Below, one piece after another: positions 55,217-64,000 of a stretch of DNA of 64,000 bases. Location of the stretch: contig JAFKAC010000018.1 of the NCBI GenBank assembly GCA_025766275.1, positions 1-64,000 of the forward strand, given 5' to 3'. Origin of the DNA: Lactarius indigo. Its lineage: Eukaryota; Basidiomycota; Agaricomycetes; Russulales; Russulaceae. Position numbers and translations under genes: made by a program. Numbering within the stretch: the first letter of the stretch is position 1; each line of letters opens with the position of its first letter. Below the pieces are notes generated by a model. The model did not search any database and was not told the origin of the DNA. It saw only the letters and a program-made list of their open reading frames with translations.

Positions 55217-55675
55217 TGTTACGGTTGGACCCTTACTGTACCGGTTGTGACTACGGCGGTAAGGTATATTAGTCATGGACTCGGAGTTTACGACTACGAT
55301 AGGGGTTAGGCGTTGAGAGATGACTCGATCCTAGTACAGGTAGTAGTAGTATTAGGATTGCGGTACTTACGCGATACGTTGGACGCTACGATACGGTGAC
55401 TCATAGCAGCGCTTGAAAGCCTGCTCTTCTTGTATTTAAGGTAGCTGCGGAAGACCAAGATACGCCATCTTGGTCTTCTTCAATTGTCACTACTTGTCTC
55501 CGCTCTTGTTCGCTTCTCTTCTCTTGTCTGCCTCTATCAGAGTTAGAGTGCTGTCGAAACGCAGTGTCTTCGAACATCTGCATTGCCTTCGTGCCATACG
55601 CCTTCGGCGTGATCAGCTAAGTCACCAAGTCGCCTTCATCAGCTCAAGTCAAGCTAACGCTGTGACGGCGTTACA
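55217..55675 (+). repeat. 5' LTR of element 2
   Basis: 459 bp, TGTTACGG...GTTACA, with TATTTAA at 55433-55439 and the inferred transcript start ATCTTGGTCTT at 55467-55477, preceded by its inverted copy (55451-55461) with an ACGCC loop. Confidence 0.96.
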
Positions 55676-55677
55676 TT

Positions 55678-55688
55678 AAGACCAAGAT
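55678..55688 (+). other. Primer-binding site, self-priming, element 2
   Basis: AAGACCAAGAT, complementary over 11 nt to 55467-55477, 2 nt after the LTR, as in element 1. Confidence 0.8.
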
Positions 55689-55694
55689 CCCATT

Positions 55695-57680
55695 GTGGCG
55701 ACTATTAACACTCGCGATCAGTGGACGAGCTTTCGTCCTTACTATCTAGAAAGAAGAGGGGATCGCAACGTACCCACCCGGTTCCTAGGAGCAGCCCGTT
55801 GGAGAGACCGAGGAGACGAAACCGGATACTTTGTAGAATTCAACGGACCTACAAGGTTCAGACCTGTTGAGTTCAATTTCGACCACTTGTGCTGGGTGGA
55901 AATTACGTGGAATCCCATAGACCACCGCTGGGACGTCATTAGACCAGCAGGAAGACAATACCAGTGCGACATCGACGCACGTGAGCTTAATTCACGATCT
56001 GACTGGGGACCCATCAACGGTCAACTACGAGAACATTCTACTGGAGAAGCAGTCAGCGAAGAAACTGAAGAGGACGAGCAAAGCAAAGAAAACCAACCCG
56101 CGAGCGTCGGGCCCATTGAGCAATACACCATCCAACGAGCTGAGTCTCTACATATTTCAGAACCGCCGGAGGTCATTCACGTACGATCGCCCGCAGCAGA
56201 AATGGCAACTACCACCATGATGGCCGAAGAGATTATAACCATCAGAGAGCAAGCGGCACGAGACGCCGCTGAAGCAATCAGACAAGAATCGCAGCAAAAC
56301 CTCATGCCCATTAACCCCGAAACTGGGCATCGTATGACCGCAGACGACGCAGCAATCTTTCGGGCTATTGGACCCGATCAAGGAGACCCCCCATCAGGGG
56401 ACGGAAGAAGACGAGGAATATCGCTAGACCCCCCGCCAGGGTGGGGAGGACCGCCAGGAGGCGACTTCCCTCGACGACCAGGTGGAGGGGGGAATCCACC
56501 CGACCTCCCAAACAACCCGCCAGGAGGAGGAGGAGAAGGAGGTGGTGGTGGTGGAGGTGCACCAGGAGGAGGAGGAATCGGACACAAGAAATTAACCGGT
56601 GAACCTCCCACTATCTTTGACGGAGATCGCACTAAAGTGGACTCGTTCCTCACACAATGGCACGTATACTGGGGGATGAATCTCGACACCTCCGTCATGC
56701 GCAACAACTATCGACGGAGCCTCCTATTCCTATCTTACATAAAAGGAGTATCCGTCAGCGAATGGGTGCTTTCGTACCTCAAGTGGCTCAACCGACAAAT
56801 ACAACGAGGGATAGATCAACATACAAGAGATCTATGGAACGCAGTAGCAGAGGGTTTTAATCAAAGGTTCGTCAATACCCTCGAACGAGAACAGGCTCAA
56901 GCGCTTCTGAGGAAGGGACTCAAAATGAGTGACGGAGATATCGACAAATACGTCAATGAGTTCGAAGAAGCTGCCAGGAAGGCCGGGTATCGCCTGAACG
57001 ACCCCCAGACCATCGACTTATTCACCAAAGGATTACCCAAGAAACTGTACGAAAAGACGTACGATCTAGACGAGCCAGAAACGTTTGACGAATGGAAGCG
57101 GGCGACACTCCGTCGACAACGAAACTATATCCACGTCCGCGCCCGAGTAGACGAATACAAGGACACCAAACCAAAGAAGACGGGCAATGCCGGATGGACC
57201 GTCCCCCAAAATCTTGCAAACCCTTGGGCGATGGATACCTCCGCGGATTGGGTAAAGGCAAGATTGGCAGGATCAGAAGAAATCGACTACGGTAAGCCGC
57301 CCTACACCAGCCTACCTCCCTTTCCGCCGAGGGGAGGACCCGGAGCGAGAGGACGAGGAAGAGGGGGGTCGCAACGAGACCTAAGGACAGTATTGTGCTA
57401 TAACTGCAATGCCCCGGGTCATCTTTCACGAAACTGTCCCCATCCCAGACAACCACGACAATGGCAGCCGCAAGGCGCCGGACCTTCCGCCGTCCGAGCC
57501 ACCGAAACGGACTACTACGCGCAAGAAATAACGCCGGCCCAAATACAGGCCGCTTCGACCAACAAAACTGCCGAAGAACGGGCCAAGGAATGGCTTACGG
57601 GAGTAGCAAACGCGCCGGACGAAGTAAAAGACCTGATACTACAGGACTTATGGGGAAAAGAGGGTTTTCGGAGCGCCTGA
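55695..57680 (+). CDS. gag: Gag polyprotein of element 2 (no AUG at the conserved N-terminus)
   Basis: About 661 aa from GTG 55695. Same layout as element 1 Gag: conserved N-terminal domain (DQWTSFRPYYLERRGDRNVP, FVEFNGPTRFRPVEFNFDHL), acidic linker, Gly/Pro-rich stretch, gag core and CCHC knuckle (CYNCNAPGHLSRNC). An in-frame TAA at 55677-55679 lies just upstream, and no ATG occurs in any frame from the inferred transcript start to 56202, which is in the gag frame. Initiation at a near-cognate codon (ATT 55692 or GTG 55695) is the likely explanation. Overlaps pol by 220 nt in the -1 frame. Confidence 0.9.
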   Translation: MATINTRDQWTSFRPYYLERRGDRNVPTRFLGAARWRDRGDETGYFVEFNGPTRFRPVEFNFDHLCWVEITWNPIDHRWDVIRPAGRQYQCDIDARELNSRSDWGPINGQLREHSTGEAVSEETEEDEQSKENQPASVGPIEQYTIQRAESLHISEPPEVIHVRSPAAEMATTTMMAEEIITIREQAARDAAEAIRQESQQNLMPINPETGHRMTADDAAIFRAIGPDQGDPPSGDGRRRGISLDPPPGWGGPPGGDFPRRPGGGGNPPDLPNNPPGGGGEGGGGGGGAPGGGGIGHKKLTGEPPTIFDGDRTKVDSFLTQWHVYWGMNLDTSVMRNNYRRSLLFLSYIKGVSVSEWVLSYLKWLNRQIQRGIDQHTRDLWNAVAEGFNQRFVNTLEREQAQALLRKGLKMSDGDIDKYVNEFEEAARKAGYRLNDPQTIDLFTKGLPKKLYEKTYDLDEPETFDEWKRATLRRQRNYIHVRARVDEYKDTKPKKTGNAGWTVPQNLANPWAMDTSADWVKARLAGSEEIDYGKPPYTSLPPFPPRGGPGARGRGRGGSQRDLRTVLCYNCNAPGHLSRNCPHPRQPRQWQPQGAGPSAVRATETDYYAQEITPAQIQAASTNKTAEERAKEWLTGVANAPDEVKDLILQDLWGKEGFRSA

Positions 57681-60600
57681 ACCCATCGGCCTGGGTGAGG
57701 GCTTTAAATTGTAATTCTGTAATCATGACGCGCTTTCGTTCTCTTCGAATCCCAGTCTCGATACGCACGAATTACCGAATGGCCGACATAAAAGCACTGG
57801 TGGACTCAGGAGCCACCGACAACTTCATACACCCAAACTTCCTAAAAAGGATGGGTATTGGTACGCAACCATTGGACAAGCCAAGAAAGATCTGGAATAT
57901 CGATCAAACGGAAAACAAAGCTGGGTCCATCGCTCATTTTACCGACCTCGATGTATACGCCAAAAAATACCACAGGACAATGAGGTTCCTTGTAATGGAT
58001 CTCGGAACGGAAGAAATCGTATTAGGATACCCATGGTTGGCCACTTATGAGCCCACCATCAATTGGCGCGACGCGGTAATACACGAAGAAATTATGCCAG
58101 TCATAATCAGCACACAGGACAGTCTTCATCAGAAAACCGTTATCGCTGCAGCCCTCACTAATGAGCAAAAAGAGGAAGTAGTCGAAACTTTGCACGAAGA
58201 AGACGTGTACCTATGCACTACAACGTCCACCGAGCTAGCTATTCAAGCAAAGAAAGGAGAACCAACGGTGGAGCTGCCGGCAGTATATAAAGAATTCCAG
58301 AAGCTCTTCAGCGAAGAAGCATCTCAACGCTTTCCGCCCGCTAGACCATGGGACCACGCCATCGAATTCAAACCAAATACCCCGTTGGCAATAGATTGCA
58401 AAATATACCCATTAACACAAGAGGAAGAGGGTAAACTCAAAGAGTTTTTGGATGAAAAGCTCAAGCAAGGATACCTACGTCCCTCCATCTCACCGTACGC
58501 ATCGTCTTTCTTCTTTGTTAAAAAGAAGGACGGAAAACTACGCCCAGTACAGGATTACCGGGTAATCAATTCCCACACCATACGCAACCAATACCCTCTC
58601 CCCCTCATCCAAGACCTCATTTACGACCTCAGCAACGCCCACATATACACCAAACTTGATATCCGTTGGGGGTATAACAATATTCGCATCAAAGACGGAG
58701 ATCAGGAGAAAGCAGCCTTTAAGACCAAATTCGGCCTCTTCGAGCCGACGGTCATGTTCTTCGGCCTTACAAACTCACCCGCAACCTTCCAGACGATGAT
58801 GAATCACATCTATCGGGATACAATCGCCAAACATGAGCTCCGCGGTACGGTTATTCGAGTATACATGGACGACATTGGAATCGCGACACGCGATGGCCAC
58901 AATTCCGAAGACCATATAGCCGCGGTCACAGACGTCCTCCGTGTGGCCCAGGAACACGACCTGTACTTCAAACTCGAAAAATGCCTCTTTCATCAACCTC
59001 GGATGGATTACCTGGGGGTAATCCTTGAAAAGGGGGTAACTCGCATGGACCCGGTAAAAGTTCAAGGCATCAAAGACTGGCCAACACCAACAAAAGTCAG
59101 GGACGTACGCTCTTTTCTGGGCTTCTGCAACTTTTACCGCTTATTCATCCGAGGTTTCGCCACACACGCCCGACCACTAAATCGACTCACGAGGAAAGAC
59201 ACTGAATGGCGATGGACAGAAGAAGAAGATCACGCATTCAAAACACTCAAACGCCTCATCACTGAAGAGCCAGTACTGGCACACCCCAACTTACAAGAGC
59301 AATTTGAACTGGAAGTCGACGCCCCCGGATTCGCGGTAGGTGCAGTACTTCTACAAAAGAAACATGACGGGCGCAAGCACCCAATAGGATACTATTCTGC
59401 GACGCTGAGCGAAGCAGAACGCAACTACGATATTTATGATCTAGAACTCCTCGCCATCGTAAAAGCCCTTCGGCACTGGCGCCCTCTACTTGCGGGGTCC
59501 CCACACAAGATTAAAATATTTTCGGACCACCTAAACCTGCAGTACTGGAAGACGCCGCAGAAGATCAGTCGCAGGGTCGCCCGGGAAGTACTAGAATTGA
59601 TGGAATATGACTTCGAAATCCATCATATCAAAGGGAAGAACAACGGCAGGGCGGATGTGCTATCAAGACGACCAGACTACGATCAAGGTGAGGAAGATAA
59701 CCAAGGTGTGGTTGTCCTCCCCCCGGAAGTATTCATACGAGCCGCTAACGTCGCACGTACGTTGGAAATACACCCTATGATGCAACAACCGAGACGACGA
59801 CAAGACCCTGCCATAATCAAGACTTGGGTCGATGCCCACCACCTCAAGAAGATAGAAGGAGAATGGTATAAGGACGGGCGGTTGGTAATTACGGGGCCTA
59901 TGACGACGTACCGGGCAATCATACAAGACCATCACGACCCACCGGTACATGGACACCCTGGCATAAGCAGGACACAACGGATCGTAGAGCGACATCACTG
60001 GTGGCCGAGTATTCGCCGAGATGTGTATGAATATGTCACGGGGTGTGCTGACTGCCAGCGGAACAAAGTCAACACCAGACCGACTCGCGCCCCACTGCAT
60101 CTGATTACCGCCGTCACGGACGCCCCTCCGTTTCACACCATCGCCTTAGACTTCATCACCAAGCTACCAACCTCCCAGTCATACGACAGCATCCTGACAA
60201 TCACCGATCACGACTGCAGCAAAGCATCCATATTTATCCCATGCAACGAGGAGATCACGGCTGAAGGGACCGCTATCCTGTACGTGAATCATGTATTCAA
60301 ACGGTTCGGACTACCCTGTAAAATCATCAGCGACCGGGACCCCCGATTTACCTCTAAATTTACACGAGAAGTATGCCGTATACTGGGCATCCAACAGAAC
60401 ATTTCCACGGCCTATCATCCACGCACGGACGGGCAGTCCGAACGAACCAATCAGTGGCTCGAACAGTATCTGCGATTCTGGGCCAACGAGCGTCAAGATA
60501 ACTGGGCGGAGTATCTCCCCATAGCAGAATTCGCGCACAACAATTGGCCCCATGAGCATACAAAACAATCGCTGTTCATGCTTCTGATGGGATACAATCC

Positions 60601-61174
60601 AACAGCTGATTGGACCGATAAGCCATCTCCAATTCCAAACGCGATCACCAGGCTGACACAACTGAAGGAAGCACGCCAACTCGCCCAGGACCTTATCAAA
60701 AAGGCACAAGATAGCTGGATTCGACACAAGGACACCCCACGCTATCAAGTTGGCGATCAAGTATGGCTGGAAGGAAGACATTTACGGACCAATCAGCCCA
60801 CGGCAAAATTGGCGGCGCGACGCCACGGACCATTTAAAGTGGCTCAGGTGATGTCCCCTTACAATTACCGTCTCAAACTTCCCACGCAGTGGAGCATCCA
60901 CCCGGTGTTTCACATAGACCTTCTCACGCCATACAAGACCACGACCATTCACGGCGAGAACTTCCCACGTCCGCCACCGGATCTTGTAGAAGGTGAGGAG
61001 GAATACGAAGTCGAGGCCATCGTGGATTCTCGGCACTTCGGCAGGAAAAAGAAGTTGCAGTACCTCATCAAATGGAAGGGCTACCCCGACTCGGAGAACC
61101 AGTGGGTCGATAAGGATGACGTATTCGCTCCAGACGCAATAAGGGAGTATCAAAGGGGCCGGACAGCCGTATGA
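57461..61174 (+). CDS. pol: Pol polyprotein of element 2: protease, RT, RNase H, integrase, chromodomain
   Basis: One open frame of 1237 codons; the functional part starts at the frameshift near 57659. Protease LVDSGATDNFI (near 57803), RT with YMDD at 58862-58873, RNase H (EVDAPGFAVGAVLLQ, FSDHLNLQYW), integrase with HGHPGISRT and CADCQRNK zinc residues and the D, D, E triad (IALDF, ISDRDPRF, GQSERT), then a chromodomain (YEVEAIVDSRHFG, LIKWKGYPDSENQW) and TGA at 61172. No broken motif is visible. The CGA at the site of element 1's TGA is intact here. Expression by -1 frameshift from Gag is inferred. Confidence 0.95.
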   Translation: MAAARRRTFRRPSHRNGLLRARNNAGPNTGRFDQQNCRRTGQGMAYGSSKRAGRSKRPDTTGLMGKRGFSERLNPSAWVRALNCNSVIMTRFRSLRIPVSIRTNYRMADIKALVDSGATDNFIHPNFLKRMGIGTQPLDKPRKIWNIDQTENKAGSIAHFTDLDVYAKKYHRTMRFLVMDLGTEEIVLGYPWLATYEPTINWRDAVIHEEIMPVIISTQDSLHQKTVIAAALTNEQKEEVVETLHEEDVYLCTTTSTELAIQAKKGEPTVELPAVYKEFQKLFSEEASQRFPPARPWDHAIEFKPNTPLAIDCKIYPLTQEEEGKLKEFLDEKLKQGYLRPSISPYASSFFFVKKKDGKLRPVQDYRVINSHTIRNQYPLPLIQDLIYDLSNAHIYTKLDIRWGYNNIRIKDGDQEKAAFKTKFGLFEPTVMFFGLTNSPATFQTMMNHIYRDTIAKHELRGTVIRVYMDDIGIATRDGHNSEDHIAAVTDVLRVAQEHDLYFKLEKCLFHQPRMDYLGVILEKGVTRMDPVKVQGIKDWPTPTKVRDVRSFLGFCNFYRLFIRGFATHARPLNRLTRKDTEWRWTEEEDHAFKTLKRLITEEPVLAHPNLQEQFELEVDAPGFAVGAVLLQKKHDGRKHPIGYYSATLSEAERNYDIYDLELLAIVKALRHWRPLLAGSPHKIKIFSDHLNLQYWKTPQKISRRVAREVLELMEYDFEIHHIKGKNNGRADVLSRRPDYDQGEEDNQGVVVLPPEVFIRAANVARTLEIHPMMQQPRRRQDPAIIKTWVDAHHLKKIEGEWYKDGRLVITGPMTTYRAIIQDHHDPPVHGHPGISRTQRIVERHHWWPSIRRDVYEYVTGCADCQRNKVNTRPTRAPLHLITAVTDAPPFHTIALDFITKLPTSQSYDSILTITDHDCSKASIFIPCNEEITAEGTAILYVNHVFKRFGLPCKIISDRDPRFTSKFTREVCRILGIQQNISTAYHPRTDGQSERTNQWLEQYLRFWANERQDNWAEYLPIAEFAHNNWPHEHTKQSLFMLLMGYNPTADWTDKPSPIPNAITRLTQLKEARQLAQDLIKKAQDSWIRHKDTPRYQVGDQVWLEGRHLRTNQPTAKLAARRHGPFKVAQVMSPYNYRLKLPTQWSIHPVFHIDLLTPYKTTTIHGENFPRPPPDLVEGEEEYEVEAIVDSRHFGRKKKLQYLIKWKGYPDSENQWVDKDDVFAPDAIREYQRGRTAV
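57653..57659 (+). promoter_or_regulatory. -1 ribosomal frameshift site, gag to pol, element 2
   Basis: GGGAAAA in the gag frame as G GGA AAA, shortly before the gag stop; the homologous site in element 1 is GGGAAAG. Canonical X XXY YYZ form. Confidence 0.7.
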
Positions 61175-61243
61175 CGCCTTAAAAGCCAGCCCACGGACGA
61201 GTGGGGGGAGTATCATTCCTACATCCAATCTTCTCAGACCTCT

Positions 61244-62401
61244 ATGCCCACTTCTCCCCTCAGACATGTCACCACGGCGATCCTCCTCGACCAAGTCGCA
61301 CAAGACGCCGCCAACCTCATCGAAGACGACCAAGAAACCGTGGTTCAACAGGTCCAGCTCACTCCGTACACACCTGCAAACATGCGAGCGGGGCATATCA
61401 CCGCTCAAGAGTGGGCTAATGTCCTACAGAGGTTCCCCGACCCGACTCGCCAGCCCGACGACGAGCAGCAGCATGCCGTCCCTCACATCTTCCGAGACGA
61501 CAACGGCAATCGCGAACCCATTGCCGTCATCCCCCCAGGTGACGACCTCATCGGCACAAGGGGAATTCTCCCCGCCGATCGTCCCCTCGAAGACCCAACA
61601 GGAGTTAGAAGTAGCAGAGGACTGGCGGAGGATGGCGAAGGAGTGGGCCGACGAACAACTGCGCTTAGCGCAGAGGAGATTGAGCGAGTTGTGGCAGCGC
61701 AGGCAACGCTCCCTAACGACGAGGCTCACGCTGACGACAAAGATTACTACCCGGTCAGACACCCCCTCCTTCGAACGCACAGCCACCCTACTAATCCCCG
61801 AATCACCCCATGGCTCGTCCACACCGACGGAACCGCCATGTCTCGAGGACGTGTGCAACTGCCCGGCGTCGCACTTCACACCCCCATTACGCACGACAAC
61901 GACCCCACGCAGGTCCTTGCGCCTGAGGGGTTCAGGGCGAATCGACAGCCCCATTACATTCATTTCCCCATCACCGGACCGGACGGCGTAGAGAGGAACG
62001 CCAGTCATGTCCAGATAGTCGGAGGTGCGAATCCCTTTGTACTGGGACTTATCCCCGGCTCTCCCCACCTTTACGGCAAACCCCTCTACGCTTACCCGAT
62101 GCTATTGGCTGCGGGACGCGCCTTCATCGCCCACGAGGACCTGGTCATCCTCGCTTCCGACAAGATCACAGACCGCGCACTGAACCGCATCAGGGACGAG
62201 TCCCTGACTGCGGAGGTGACACGTTACCGCGCAGCGGCATACGAGGAGGAGCGCCTCGCAGCCCGCATCCGCCAACTCCAGGCCATGTGGCTGTCGGCGA
62301 GGGACGATAAGCGGGACTGCATCTATCGGCTGGAGAGGGCTAACATTTTCGAGAGGATTAGCGACGAGCAGTCTACATGGTCGGCGCGGGATTTCCGGTG
62401 A
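61244..62401 (+). CDS. Extra 3' ORF (ORF3) of element 2, function unknown
   Basis: 385 aa from ATG 61244 (MPTSPLRHVT), in the same frame as pol but separated by the pol stop. Conserved with element 1 ORF3 in the N-terminal third and the C-terminal half (DYYPVRH, APEGFRANR, GLIPGSPHLYGKPLYA, KITDRALNRI, coiled-coil end, DFR). In the middle (about 61593-61725) the +1 frame is better conserved than this one. No known domain. How it is translated, downstream of a long polycistronic RNA, is open: spliced RNA, readthrough or reinitiation. Confidence 0.75.
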   Translation: MPTSPLRHVTTAILLDQVAQDAANLIEDDQETVVQQVQLTPYTPANMRAGHITAQEWANVLQRFPDPTRQPDDEQQHAVPHIFRDDNGNREPIAVIPPGDDLIGTRGILPADRPLEDPTGVRSSRGLAEDGEGVGRRTTALSAEEIERVVAAQATLPNDEAHADDKDYYPVRHPLLRTHSHPTNPRITPWLVHTDGTAMSRGRVQLPGVALHTPITHDNDPTQVLAPEGFRANRQPHYIHFPITGPDGVERNASHVQIVGGANPFVLGLIPGSPHLYGKPLYAYPMLLAAGRAFIAHEDLVILASDKITDRALNRIRDESLTAEVTRYRAAAYEEERLAARIRQLQAMWLSARDDKRDCIYRLERANIFERISDEQSTWSARDFR

Positions 62402-62418
62402 GTCTGGGGTCTCACGCT

Positions 62419-62431
62419 GAAAAGGGGGTGA
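62419..62431 (+). other. Polypurine tract of element 2
   Basis: GAAAAGGGGGTGA directly before the 3' LTR. Confidence 0.85.
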
Positions 62432-62890
62432 TGTTACGGTTGAACCCTTACTGTACCGGTTGTGACTACGGCGGTAAGGTATATTAGTCACGGACTCGGA
62501 GTTTACGACTATGATAGGGGTTAGGCGTTGAGAGATGACTCGATCCTAGTACAGGTAGTAGTAGTATTAGGATTGCGGTACTTACGCGATACGTTGGACG
62601 CTACGATACGGTGACTCATAGCAGCGCTTGAAAGCCTGCTCTTCTTGTATTTAAGGTAGCTGCGGAAGACCAAGATACGCCATCTTGGTCTTCTTCAATT
62701 GTCACTACTTGTCTCCGCTCTTGTTCGCTTCTCTTCTCTTGTCTGCCTCTATCAGAGTTAGAGTGCCGTCGAAACGCAGTGTCTTCGAACATCTGCATTG
62801 CCTTCGTGCCATACGCCTTCGGCGTGATCAGCTAAGTCACCAAGTCGCCTTCATCAGCTCAAGTCGAGCTAACGCTGTGACGGCGTTACA
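62432..62890 (+). repeat. 3' LTR of element 2
   Basis: 459 bp; five transitions relative to the 5' LTR, four of them at CpG. Followed by GCAC, the second target copy. Confidence 0.96.
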
Positions 62891-63495
62891 GCACAGTTGG
62901 CTGCCTCGCGACTTTCGGTGAGTCCGGGGTCTCACGCTGAAAAGGGGGTGATGTCACGTTTCGACTCTGTACGATACTATACAAACGCATGTGAGTGAGA
63001 ACCCTTACTGTACCAGTTGCGACTACGGCAGTAAGGTAGGTTAGTCGCGGACTTATCTACGGTGATACGGTAGTGCGATAGGCGATTACAACTGATAGCT
63101 GACTGATTGGTGCCTTGATGACTCGATACTAGTACAGGTACTAGTAGTATTAGTGTTTGAGATGTTTCTGCGATACGTTGGACGCTACTTACTGTGACTC
63201 ATAGCTGCGCTTCAAAGCCGGCTCGACTTGTATTTAAACTGTCTAGGGAAGACCAAGATACGCCATCTTGGTCTTCTTGAATCGTCACTTGTTTTGTTCT
63301 CTTCTCTCATCTCTGCCTCTAGAAGTTATCTGATTCCGCTCGAAGCTCGGATATTCGACTTGCCGGTGTACCTTCGTGTATTCACTGAGGCAAGGACTTG
63401 GACCTCCGCGTCTTCAAGTCAGCAAGGTTGTCATATTGCTAAGTTGTTACTGCTGCCTAGTGCTCAAGTTGAGCTAACGTCGTGACGACGTTACA
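62891..63495 (+). mobile_element. 3' end of the older Ty3 element: ORF3 end, polypurine tract and 544-bp LTR
   Basis: After element 2 the older ORF3 resumes (SWLPRDFR, stop), followed by GAAAAGGGGGTGA (62939-62951) and an LTR at 62952-63495 (TGTCACGTTT...GTTACA). This LTR is related to that of element 1 but carries extra sequence near its start and many differences. It keeps the ACCAAGAT-ACGCC-ATCTTGGT hairpin near 63252. Confidence 0.88.
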
Positions 63496-64000
63496 CTCTG
63501 TGAAGGCTCTTACTCTGATTACTGATGCTCCATTGAAGCACTGTAAGATGAAATGAGATTGCCTGTCCTGATTCATGTATTCCTCCTATAGTACATATCA
63601 ATTGATATAAGTGTTTGGTTCTTGCAAATGAAATGAATGGCTTTTCTCAAACCCCCTGATCCCCTCTCATATATATCCATTTGCCTGTGACAGGAATTAA
63701 GCGGAGGTCTGCTTTTGGGCAATGCTGTTGGACTATCATTACAGTGGATTTCCCGACATGTATATTCTGAGTATGAACTATTAGTTATTAGCTATTTCCC
63801 CCAACACCAATCATCTATCATTATATATTGACTTGCGATCAGATGTTCATTACTTGTCCAATATAATTGTAGTTGTCTGATATATATGCAATTTGCTGTA
63901 CATATCTCAACAGGTGATCAATGATCTCACACACCTAAACAGTGCTCACCCAGTCAAACATTTGAGTTCAAGAGCATCTCTGGATACCCTACATTATCAT
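63496..64000. other. No gene seen to the window end
   Basis: AT-rich sequence with no recognisable frame. A gene could start or end beyond the edge. Confidence 0.4.

Larger units (their letters stand above)
55217..62890 (+). mobile_element. Ty3/gypsy chromovirus (element 2), 7674 bp, nested in an older relative
   Basis: Structure as element 1: 459-bp LTRs, self-primer PBS, gag, -1 frameshift, pol with chromodomain, ORF3, polypurine tract. Gag, Pol and ORF3 are all open, so the copy may be active. The LTRs differ at five sites, all transitions. Flanking GCGC and GCAC form a 4-bp duplication (5 bp if the terminal A of the LTR is counted with the target). Removing element and one copy joins the older ORF3 in frame. 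It belongs to the same family group as element 1 but is clearly diverged in sequence. Confidence 0.95.

Overview
The window looks like repeat-rich nuclear DNA of a basidiomycete fungus, most likely an Agaricomycete. Host genes carry many 47-82 nt GT-AG introns, the recognisable gene families (DUF6589-like, PHD-finger and divergent SNF2-like) are ones I associate with Agaricomycete expansions, and more than half of the sequence is transposons or tandem repeats. I saw no rRNA, tRNA or CRISPR array.

Left part (1-17.5 kb). A minus-strand five-exon PHD-finger gene (62-1179) is followed by a minus-strand DUF6589-family gene that a 7.8 kb Ty3 chromovirus (element 1, 3214-11026) has cut in two. Removing the element and one 5-bp target-site copy restores the reading frame across the exon. 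Next come a GC-rich minisatellite, a TA-flanked inverted-repeat element, and two decayed metabolic genes facing each other (a short-chain dehydrogenase and an APC amino-acid permease).

Middle (19-39 kb). A 13-exon SNF2-type helicase gene (19765-24481) has a truncated N-terminal paralog on the opposite strand (26900-27505). A LINE fragment runs straight into a 133-bp-period minisatellite. An intact three-exon gene of unknown function (34780-37589, 899 aa) follows. Three minisatellite arrays (about 25, 33 and 38 kb) share the palindromic core GGCGTCCWGGACGCC.

Right-middle (41-52.5 kb). A minus-strand LTR-bounded element without a visible reverse transcriptase carries a protein joining a BTB/POZ domain to a CCHC zinc knuckle, downstream of several kilobases of unusually stop-poor sequence. 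A 3.3 kb inverted-repeat element appears to be inserted in it. A 194-bp hairpin and a 24-copy minisatellite (52.7-54.4 kb, core GGAGTCCNGGACTCC) follow.

Right end (54.6-63.5 kb). A second Ty3 chromovirus (element 2, 55217-62890, Gag and Pol open) is nested in the 3' tail of an older relative. The two full elements share an unusual layout: an 11-nt self-priming match between the R start and the primer-binding site (Tf1-like), an AUG-free stretch of about 750 nt from the inferred transcript start into gag, a GGGAAAR -1 frameshift site, a chromodomain, and an extra 3' ORF with a conserved overlapping +1 frame. LTR differences are nearly all CpG transitions, suggesting methylation-linked decay.
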